From: Bacteroidota bacterium
GTDB lineage: Bacteria; Bacteroidota; Bacteroidia; Chitinophagales; Chitinophagaceae
Length of the DNA: 11,655 nt
Reading direction: 5' to 3'
Assembly (NCBI GenBank): GCA_023391015.1
Contig: JAEWBT010000069.1
Coordinates: forward strand, 1 to 11,655
Part shown: positions 6,867-11,655 of the stretch, one piece after another
Layout of the letters: every line of letters starts with the position of its first letter
Numbering within the stretch: the first letter of the stretch is position 1
Made by a program: the position numbers and the translations under genes
Notes under the pieces: model-generated
What the model was told of the DNA's origin: nothing
Seen by the model: only the letters and a program-made list of their open reading frames with translations
Database searches by the model: none

Positions 6867-8216
6867 TTACAGGGATTGATAATATTGCTCCAGTGTGCTG
6901 TTGGTACGTTCGATGTCGAGCTGCGAGAGATACAGGTCAATCAGCGATTGGATATAGTTGGCCTGCGCGTCGGAGAAAGAGGTTTCGGCGTTCAGCAAAT
7001 CGCTCAAAGCGCCCACGCCCTGCCGGTATTGCAGCGCCACATTTTCATATACTTCTCCGGCCAGGTCGAGGTTGGCGCGGTTGGTTGCCAGCGTAGCCTG
7101 CGCGCGCTGCACGCGGGTGCCGGCATTCAGGAATTGCAGGTTCAGGTTGGCCTGCGAAAGCACTTGGTTGAGCCGGGCATTGTCGCGGTCCACCAAAGCC
7201 TGACGGTACTGCGCACTGCGCCGGAAACCATCAAAAAGCGAAAGACTAAAGCGCAATCCTACCGCCGAGAAGTCAAACTGGCGGTCGAAAACTTCGCTAA
7301 GTTTACTGCCAAAGCCATTAAAACCATATTGGGCAAAAGCAGAAAGTGTAGGGAGGCTACCCGCCCGGATCACCTTCGTTTGAAGGTCCAGCAGCTCAAT
7401 TTGTTTGTCCTGAATCTGATAGTCCAGCGTTTGGCCATAGCGAAAGGCCACATTGGGCGTGGGTGTGGGAGCAGCGTGGAGCCAGCGGGCCGTATCGGTG
7501 AGCTGCACCGGCGGCGCGTCCGGCTCAAAAATGCCCATCGAATTGTTGAGCGCGTTTTGAGCTACGGCAATCGCGTTGGCCGCCACTGAGCGCTGCGCGT
7601 CAATGTTATTGAGCTGCACCTGCACTTGCTTGGCATCCACTTTTTTGGCTACACCGAGTTCGGCCTGGAGGTTCGAGACCTTCAACAGACGGGCAATCCG
7701 GGCGCGGTTGGTGTCCAGCAGGTTCAGTTGGCGCTGGTTGATGAGAATCTGAAAATACGCCTGCGCAACGTTGTAGATAATCGTTTGGCGGGTTTGCTCC
7801 AGATTCAATTGAGACAGTTCCGTATTCGGCTTGTTAGCCTTAATACCGAGCAGCAGCCCACGGTTGTAGATGGGCTGGTTCGCATCGGCAATGGCCTGGG
7901 TGGCATATTTGTTACCAAAAGCCACGCGTTGCTCCGGCGTGCCGGGGCCAAAAGTACCTGCCGGAATGATGTTGACCGGCAGCTTCACGTTGTTGGTGAT
8001 GTTGGCGTTCAGATTTACCTGCGGCAGGTAGGAAGCAATGGCTTCGCGGGCCTGCTGGCGGGCGTTTTCCTGATTGTTGCGCGCCACGCTGATGGCCGGG
8101 TGGTTGGAAAGGCCATAATCAATGCATTGCTTGAGCGTGAGGGCCGGCTGGGCTTGTGCGGTTGCGCCGAAAAGAGCGCAGAGAAGCAGTAAAAAGCTTC
8201 TTTTTATAGGTGTCAT
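6867..8216 (-). CDS. TolC-family outer-membrane channel of the RND efflux operon (TolC2)
   Basis: This 449-residue protein has a signal peptide of about 22 residues (MTPIKRSFLLLLCALFGATAQA, likely cut before QPALTL). It then opens with the characteristic first motif of outer-membrane efflux proteins, LTLKQCIDYGLSNHPAI. Two repeated domains of long helices and short beta-strands follow (about 25-225 and 240-445). The second contains the family-typical segments QYGFNGFG, VGLRFSLSLFDGFRRS and LQYRQGVGALSDLLNAETS. It would be the exit duct for the pump and adaptor encoded downstream. The ATG at 8216 lies only 8 bp after the MarR2 stop. It is clearly different in sequence from TolC1, so the two are not a recent duplication. 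Confidence 0.93.
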   Translation of the reverse strand: MTPIKRSFLLLLCALFGATAQAQPALTLKQCIDYGLSNHPAISVARNNQENARQQAREAIASYLPQVNLNANITNNVKLPVNIIPAGTFGPGTPEQRVAFGNKYATQAIADANQPIYNRGLLLGIKANKPNTELSQLNLEQTRQTIIYNVAQAYFQILINQRQLNLLDTNRARIARLLKVSNLQAELGVAKKVDAKQVQVQLNNIDAQRSVAANAIAVAQNALNNSMGIFEPDAPPVQLTDTARWLHAAPTPTPNVAFRYGQTLDYQIQDKQIELLDLQTKVIRAGSLPTLSAFAQYGFNGFGSKLSEVFDRQFDFSAVGLRFSLSLFDGFRRSAQYRQALVDRDNARLNQVLSQANLNLQFLNAGTRVQRAQATLATNRANLDLAGEVYENVALQYRQGVGALSDLLNAETSFSDAQANYIQSLIDLYLSQLDIERTNSTLEQYYQSL

Positions 8217-8224
8217 ATCAACTA

Positions 8225-8737
8225 TTAGCAGTTCAGAGGAGGAGCGGGGGGTAATTGAGCGGCTGTTTTTTCCAGTTTTTCGGCAATGGCATGGATGGAT
8301 TGCACCGCTTCGCCGCGTTCTTTTATGGTAAAATCGGCAAAGGCAGAATGGTCAATCTGTTGCAGAATCTGCCGGCTTTTAAGCGATTTTTCCAGTCCTT
8401 TCTCGGTTAGATTGACAATGTTTTTACGCTTGTCGTGCACGTCCTGGCTGATTTCTACCAAACCTTTGCGCTGCAACAGGGAAATGGTGCGCTGCACCGA
8501 AGACTTGTCGCGCATCAGGATATCGGCGATTTCCTGCTGCGACAGGTTTTTGACGGCGTCCAGCGTCATTAATACCGGAAAATGGTCCATTTGCAGGTCT
8601 TCGCCGCTGTTTTGCACCAGCACACTGGCATGGCGCATAAATGCTTTCATAATGCGATGCATCTGAAAAACAAAGGTATCCTGGAGCTCAAAGTAAAACT
8701 TTTCCAAAGCGTGCTCGCGTAGCTGTTCCGTATTCAC
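8225..8737 (-). CDS. MarR-family transcriptional regulator of the efflux operon (MarR2)
   Basis: This 170-residue protein has the MarR arrangement: N-terminal helices (about 5-45), a winged helix-turn-helix (about 50-112) and C-terminal dimerisation helices (about 113-160). The helix-turn-helix is LSQQEIADILMRDKSSVQRT and the wing contains DKRKN (102-106) before IVNLTEKG. It heads the tolC2-adaptor-pump operon and probably represses it until an efflux substrate binds. The start is GTG at 8737: no ATG lies upstream in frame and the next Met is residue 26. The predicted -7 box ends only 5 nt before this GTG, so the mRNA may be leaderless or nearly so. The tail ends in a Pro-rich LPPAPPLNC. Confidence 0.9.
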   Translation of the reverse strand: MNTEQLREHALEKFYFELQDTFVFQMHRIMKAFMRHASVLVQNSGEDLQMDHFPVLMTLDAVKNLSQQEIADILMRDKSSVQRTISLLQRKGLVEISQDVHDKRKNIVNLTEKGLEKSLKSRQILQQIDHSAFADFTIKERGEAVQSIHAIAEKLEKTAAQLPPAPPLNC

Positions 8738-8742
8738 GGCTG

Positions 8743-8769
8743 CAAAGATACTATTAGTTGATGTGTCAA
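8743..8769 (-). promoter_or_regulatory. Promoter of the marR2-tolC2-adaptor-pump operon
   Basis: TATCTTTG on the minus strand (8750-8743) is an exact TAnnTTTG -7 box. A TTG (8769-8767) lies 16 bp upstream, closer than the usual 19 bp, so the -33 element is uncertain. The -7 box ends 5 nt before the GTG start codon, which predicts transcription starting at or within a few bases of the start codon. Confidence 0.6.
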
Positions 8770-8773
8770 CTAA
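8754..8773. promoter_or_regulatory. Probable MarR2 operator
   Basis: Perfect 8-bp arms TTAGTTGA and TCAACTAA flank a 4-bp spacer TGTG. The repeat fills the space between the predicted -33 and -7 elements, so occupancy would exclude RNA polymerase. AGTTGA-N4-TCAACT-type sites are typical of MarR-family operators; binding by MarR2 is inferred from position. Confidence 0.78.
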
Positions 8774-8837
8774 ATTTTGGGGCGTTAAAAGGCTGTTATC
8801 CTTGGGGGGTCCGGAAAAATGTTTTCAATTTCCGGAA

Positions 8838-8882
8838 AAAGCACCACCCGTCAGGTTTCCCAAACCTGACGGGTGGTGCTTT
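8838..8882. terminator. Long perfect hairpin, terminator-like and probably a dispersed repeat
   Basis: A 21-bp perfect stem (8838-8858 with 8862-8882) closes a loop of only 3 nt (CCC). The arms contain CACCACCCGTCAGGTTT. On the minus strand the hairpin is followed by TTTTT (complement of 8836-8840), so it can end the cupin-crp-dinB transcript before the marR2 promoter. Its length exceeds a normal terminator, and CAGGTTT...AAACCTG palindromes are, from memory, widely repeated in Bacteroidota genomes, which suggests a repeat reused as a terminator. The left arm abuts TTTCCGGAAA (8829-8838). Confidence 0.75.
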
Positions 8883-8900
8883 ATTGAGTGAGGGATAGAC

Positions 8901-8923
8901 CCTTCGACAAGTTCAGGATGACA
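8901..8923 (+). repeat. Dispersed intergenic repeat, CCTTCGACAAG type (copy 1)
   Basis: The 23-nt sequence beginning CCTTCGACAAGTTCAGG resembles the CCTTCGACAAGCTCAGG element that I recall as widely scattered in intergenic DNA of many bacteria (read as PFDKLRMT when mistranslated). A second copy in the same orientation at 10543-10565 matches at 18 of 23 positions. No gene is supported over it. Confidence 0.6.
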
Positions 8924-9020
8924 AAAGCCAAAAGCTCAACCCATAGCGATAGCGCTGTGTCCTGCCAACGGCGGGGAAGGGCGCGCCTCAATCATCCAGA
9001 GCAGAAAAAAAGAGATCTGC

Positions 9021-9578
9021 TCACAATGCCGCTTCTGCTGCCCGCATCGCCTGCTGCACGTGCCGGTCCACGTGATACACATAAAAGCGCAGCGTGTCGC
9101 CGAGGTTCAAACGCAGCAAAGGCGAGAGGCTCGTTTGGATGCGCGTGCGGTTCCAGGAAGCCCGGAGCGACTTTGAAAGCAGTGCTTCGGTGCGGATCAA
9201 CCCGGCCTCAAAAACACCTAAAACCTGCTGGCCGTTGAGCGGCGCTCCCACCGGATTTTTGTCTTTGGGCGATTTCATTTTTCCGGGCCGGGCGTTTTCA
9301 GCGCGCATGGTTTTGGCAAAATATTCGCCCAGCCAACCGGCTTTATATTCGGTTTCAGCCTTTCCCGCTGCGTGTGCCAGCGCTTTGTCCAAAACAGGCA
9401 GGTAGTGGGCAGCGTAGCGGTTGAGATGTTCCAGACATTCCAAGGCATTCCAGCCACCCCCGGATGGATGCGCCTGCAACGATTTTTGGGGAAATCCTTC
9501 CAGCTTTGTAAGGTTTTCGCGGGTGGTTTGTAGCAGGTTGGATAATTCGGCTACGACTGCCTGGGTATTGTGTTTCAT
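9021..9578 (-). CDS. DinB-like family protein (probable metal-binding four-helix protein)
   Basis: This 185-residue protein fits the DinB/YfiT-like superfamily, four-helix bundles that often bind a divalent metal through three histidines. The likely ligands are His51 in WNALECLEHLNRY and His169 with His173 in YVYHVDRHVQQA, both at the usual sites, with Trp43 preceding the first. Members include thiol- or nucleophile-transferring enzymes, but most are of unknown function and stress-linked; no specific reaction can be assigned. There is no signal peptide, so it is cytoplasmic. The start ATG at 9578 is 66 bp after the Crp-like gene's stop, on the same strand, making it the probable last gene of the cupin-crp-dinB cluster. 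Its stop lies in a weak inverted repeat (8999-9005 with 9016-9022). Confidence 0.8.
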   Translation of the reverse strand: MKHNTQAVVAELSNLLQTTRENLTKLEGFPQKSLQAHPSGGGWNALECLEHLNRYAAHYLPVLDKALAHAAGKAETEYKAGWLGEYFAKTMRAENARPGKMKSPKDKNPVGAPLNGQQVLGVFEAGLIRTEALLSKSLRASWNRTRIQTSLSPLLRLNLGDTLRFYVYHVDRHVQQAMRAAEAAL

Positions 9579-9644
9579 AAACGCCGGAAATTTTATTTCG
9601 GGTGCAAAATTCCGGTACCCGGTTTCCGTCGTTCTTGATCCGCG

Positions 9645-10175
9645 TCAATAATTTGCGCGGATGCGGCTCAGGGTTTCCGGTGTCATGCGCAGGTAAGCAG
9701 CGATGTAGCGGAGGGGAACTTCCCGGAACAGCTGCGGACTACGGGCCAGCACCCGGCGATAGCGCTCGGCGGGGTCGGCGCACAAAAGGTCCAGCTCGCG
9801 CTCCTGCTGTTGCATCACGAGATTTTCCAGCAATTTCCGGTAGCCATCTGCGCCTTCCGGAGTAGAAAGAAAATCATTTTTCAGTGCTGGGGCTGGTACG
9901 GCGTGTAACACCGTTTTGCGAATCGTTTGAAGCGAAAAAGCCGACGGCTGTCCGGTCAGAAACGACGGCAGCGCGTTGACGATCGACCCGGAATAGGCCA
10001 GCCGGATGACGTGGGTATGGTCGCCGGATTCATAAACGACCTGCACCGCGCCTTCGCGAATGAAATACAGTTTTTTCTCCGTTTCGCCGGCGCGCAAGAG
10101 GAAGGTTTTTCCGGAAATCGTTTGTTCCGGGGCTTTCGTCTGAATCCAATCGCAGAGTTGCCGGTAGAAATCCAT
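9645..10175 (-). CDS. Crp/Fnr-family transcriptional regulator with short C-terminal HTH
   Basis: This 176-residue protein has a cyclic-nucleotide-binding-like beta-barrel (about 20-105, including FLLRAGETEKKLYFIREGAV), a dimerisation helix (about 108-132) and a C-terminal helix-turn-helix (about 153-176, VPLRYIAAYLRMTPETLSRI). The protein ends right after the recognition helix without the wing seen in E. coli Crp, as is common in Bacteroidota. The phosphate-binding cassette is poor: around residues 62-82 the expected Gly-Glu and Arg-Ser/Thr-Ala pattern reads as SGSIVN...QPSAFS, so cAMP binding is doubtful and another signal or none may be sensed. The start ATG at 10175 is 3 bp after the cupin stop, so the two are surely cotranscribed. 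It probably controls its own operon. Confidence 0.87.
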   Translation of the reverse strand: MDFYRQLCDWIQTKAPEQTISGKTFLLRAGETEKKLYFIREGAVQVVYESGDHTHVIRLAYSGSIVNALPSFLTGQPSAFSLQTIRKTVLHAVPAPALKNDFLSTPEGADGYRKLLENLVMQQQERELDLLCADPAERYRRVLARSPQLFREVPLRYIAAYLRMTPETLSRIRANY

Positions 10176-10178
10176 TTC

Positions 10179-10466
10179 TTATTTAATCAACAGCAGTTGA
10201 GCGTCTTCCACGCCGTCCAGATGATGCTTTACGTTGGGCGTGATGTGGTAATAATCGCCGCTGCGCAAAGACACTTTTTCGCCGTTTTCATCCACATACT
10301 GCACTGCCCCCGACACACAAACCAGCGTCGCCGGAATGGGCGTGGTGTGTTCTTTCAAATGTCCACCGGCGCGCAGCTGAATCGCCATTACGGTTCCCGC
10401 GCCGTCTTTGCGAAACGGAGCGGCAGAAACACTTTTGTCGGCGGTGTGCAGTTCAGAAAGGTTCAT
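10179..10466 (-). CDS. Small single-domain cupin protein
   Basis: This 95-residue protein is one complete cupin barrel. Motif 1 reads GGHLKEHTTPIPATLVCVSG (residues 34-53), with His36 and His40 as probable metal ligands. Motif 2 reads GDYYHITPNVKHHL (70-83), with His74, Pro77 and His81/82. The glutamate usual in motif 1 is replaced by an IPAT segment, as in many small cupins where metal is held by fewer ligands. These proteins are typically cytoplasmic sensors or small enzymes of unknown substrate; no reaction can be assigned. It heads the operon with the Crp-like regulator (3-bp gap), so it may supply or sense the signal for that regulator. The ATG at 10466 lies about 25 nt downstream of a -7 box. 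Confidence 0.85.
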   Translation of the reverse strand: MNLSELHTADKSVSAAPFRKDGAGTVMAIQLRAGGHLKEHTTPIPATLVCVSGAVQYVDENGEKVSLRSGDYYHITPNVKHHLDGVEDAQLLLIK

Positions 10467-10491
10467 AGCGTGTGGTTTTTTGGATGAGGAT

Positions 10492-10499
10492 CAAAGCTA
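10492..10499 (-). promoter_or_regulatory. Probable -7 box of the cupin-crp-dinB operon
   Basis: TAGCTTTG on the minus strand matches TAnnTTTG exactly, 25 nt before the cupin ATG, leaving a leader of about 20 nt. No TTG sits at the expected 19-bp spacing, so the -33 element is weak and the promoter may need an activator, possibly the Crp-like protein of the operon. Confidence 0.5.
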
Positions 10500-10542
10500 C
10501 GGCAGCGAGGTTTGGAAACTTTATGGAACGCGGATAACACAG

Positions 10543-10565
10543 GCTTCGTCAAGCTCAGCCTGACA
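10543..10565 (+). repeat. Dispersed intergenic repeat, CTTCGTCAAGCTCAG type (copy 2)
   Basis: GCTTCGTCAAGCTCAGCC followed by TGACA matches the repeat at 8901-8923 at 18 of 23 positions. Changes at both flanks let AGGCT (10541-10545) pair with AGCCT (10557-10561), a small stem-loop absent from copy 1. It lies upstream of the cupin promoter and downstream of the unrecognised gene at the right edge. Confidence 0.6.
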
Positions 10566-10583
10566 AGCTATGGATACACACGG

Positions 10584-10629
10584 GTTTTTCTGTGAAAAAC
10601 TGCGCGGATCTGTGCGCCAGAGGATCCGC
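10584..10629. repeat. Pair of small hairpins at the 3' end of the right-edge gene
   Basis: GTTTTTC-TGT-GAAAAAC (10584-10600) is a perfect 7-bp stem, and GCGGATC (10604-10610) pairs with GATCCGC (10623-10629) around a 12-nt loop. The flanks hold GCGGATAACAC (10531-10541) and GGATACACACGGG (10572-10584), recalling degenerate GCGGAT/CACGG-type dispersed repeats. Either hairpin could mark the 3' end of the minus-strand gene ending at 10666, but neither is followed by a good U-tract on that strand. Confidence 0.4.
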
Positions 10630-10665
10630 CAATCACCTTTTTATAGGTTGATTTATACGCGTGCC

Positions 10666-11655
10666 TTAGCACTGCACAACCCAATAGCACTCCAACGGAC
10701 GCCCGTTTTTAAACACGAAAATCAGCGTGGTGTAATCGTTCACGGGGAGGTGGTACTGGTGTGGATGCAGGCCGCTGCCCCACAAGAGCCGTCCATGGAT
10801 GCGCACAAAATCCATTTCACTCGTGGTCGCATCCACTCTGGTATTGTTAATGACGAAGGCGTTTTTGGGATCCTGCAAACGCATCCGGATTACATCTGCC
10901 AGGTTTTGTTTCACATCCGCGGTAACCTCCGCCGAAGGATACAACAGCATCTGGTCACCGATATACACCCCACAGTCATCGTCGGTAATACGGTTCTGCT
11001 GCTGTGGTTTTCCCAGCCATTCCATGACTTGCGTGTAGCGCAAACCGCTGTCCGGCAGCCGGTGGCCTTGCAGGATGCCGTAGGTTTTGGAAGGCGCCAT
11101 TAAAGGTGCTACTGCCTCGTAGGGCAGGCGGTTATCCTGGGTTTGAGCCAGCAGCAACGACAGTTCGGCGTTGGCAATCAGCGTTGGGTCTTTCAGGTCG
11201 CGGGCCACTTGGAGGAACCGTTTCATAGCCGGTGTCTTGGCCGTTGGGTCGCCGGAGTTCCAGGCCAGTTCCATAGCGCGCTCAGCCCACAAACGGCGGT
11301 TCTTCAGGTCGGTAACCGCCACCGCATCATAGCGGGCGAGATACTCCGAAAGCGCCGGGAGCGGCCCCAGATACTGACGTTGTACCAGCTCCGGGTTGCG
11401 ATCCCAATCGGTATGGATGACCACATAATCATCGGCGCGGCGCGGTAGGTAGTTCACCGGTACCGCCTCGCCGGTTGTATAGATTTTCACCATCTTGGCA
11501 GTAGGCCCCACGCCGTCGCGCGACCGCAATCCGGCCACCAGCGAAAAAAGGTGCGGCGAGCCATAGTGGTTGTCCTGTTCAATCACCGGTGCGGGCGAGG
11601 GGCCGTAGGTGTCGGCAGCGTTGAGGGATTTCCGGAAACTGTTGGCCGCCACGTA
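10666..11655 (-). CDS. Unrecognised protein, C-terminal part (N-terminus beyond the window)
   Basis: The reading frame stays open to the last base of the window (a Tyr codon precedes the GTG at 11652), so this is very probably partial, with at least 330 residues visible. I do not recognise the family. Visible traits are a Pro/Gly-rich start (ADTYGPSPAPVIEQDNHYG), a mixed strand region around 50-110, a helical, TPR-like stretch (about 118-170: LWAERAMELAWN, MKRFLQVARDL, LIANAELSLLL) and a beta-rich C-terminus ending in a terminal Cys (CYWVVQC). There is no transmembrane helix or obvious catalytic motif in this part. Codon use resembles its neighbours and the frame is uninterrupted. About 200 bp of repeat-containing DNA separates it from the cupin operon, so it is probably a separate transcription unit. 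Confidence 0.7.
   Translation of the reverse strand, partial: YVAANSFRKSLNAADTYGPSPAPVIEQDNHYGSPHLFSLVAGLRSRDGVGPTAKMVKIYTTGEAVPVNYLPRRADDYVVIHTDWDRNPELVQRQYLGPLPALSEYLARYDAVAVTDLKNRRLWAERAMELAWNSGDPTAKTPAMKRFLQVARDLKDPTLIANAELSLLLAQTQDNRLPYEAVAPLMAPSKTYGILQGHRLPDSGLRYTQVMEWLGKPQQQNRITDDDCGVYIGDQMLLYPSAEVTADVKQNLADVIRMRLQDPKNAFVINNTRVDATTSEMDFVRIHGRLLWGSGLHPHQYHLPVNDYTTLIFVFKNGRPLECYWVVQC

Noticed and set aside
98..8216. TolC1 and TolC2 as a tandem duplication
   Set aside because: The two channels share only family-level features; their signal peptides, first motifs and C-termini are unlike each other.
8999..9022. Inverted repeat GAGCAGA/TCTGCTC at the dinB stop as a terminator
   Set aside because: The 7-bp stem has a 10-nt loop with the T-tract inside the loop rather than after the stem; the hairpin at 8838-8882 is a better terminator for this operon.
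8888..9238. Plus-strand frame of 116 codons reading RDRPFDKFRMTKA at its start
   Set aside because: The start is a mistranslated dispersed repeat and the rest is antisense to the DinB-like gene.
9605..9612. GAATTTTG on the minus strand as a separate dinB promoter
   Set aside because: It lacks the T of TAnnTTTG and has no TTG at the expected spacing, so a dedicated dinB promoter is not supported.

Overview
The window looks like chromosomal DNA of a member of the Bacteroidota. The upstream regions carry the -7 box typical of that phylum (TAnnTTTG), one with a TTG exactly 19 bp upstream. Shine-Dalgarno sequences are absent, and the Crp-like regulator has the short C-terminal helix-turn-helix common in that phylum. 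I cannot place it to genus. Coding density is about 90% and no tRNA, rRNA, CRISPR array or insertion sequence was seen.

There are ten genes, nine of them on the minus strand. Reading leftwards from the right edge: (i) 10666-11655, the C-terminal part of an unrecognised protein cut by the window edge; (ii) 10466-9021, a likely operon of a small cupin, a Crp/Fnr-type regulator and a DinB-like protein; (iii) 8737-2472, a complete tripartite multidrug-efflux operon in the order MarR regulator, TolC-type outer-membrane channel, HlyD-type periplasmic adaptor, RND pump; (iv) a plus-strand gene at 2136-2366 for a tiny secreted or membrane protein; (v) 1950-98, a second MarR regulator translationally coupled to a second TolC-type channel.

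Both MarR genes have a perfect inverted repeat on or beside their promoter, which suggests autorepression relieved by a ligand, as is usual for MarR-controlled efflux. Both regulators lack an ATG start (TTG and GTG). In the efflux operon the RND pump, the adaptor that bridges the periplasm and the TolC channel would form one envelope-spanning machine. The second channel (TolC1) has no pump beside it in this window.

The gaps are unusually rich in palindromes: a strong bidirectional terminator at 2423-2449, a 21-bp perfect hairpin at 8838-8882, two related TGTAGAGAC-type palindromes, two related CTTCG(A/T)CAAG-type repeats, and the decamer TTTCCGGAAA eight times in the window, five of them in the roughly 1.1 kb of non-coding DNA. 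I see no clear new multi-gene system. The most distinctive signals are this decamer and the regulatory architecture of the two MarR loci.
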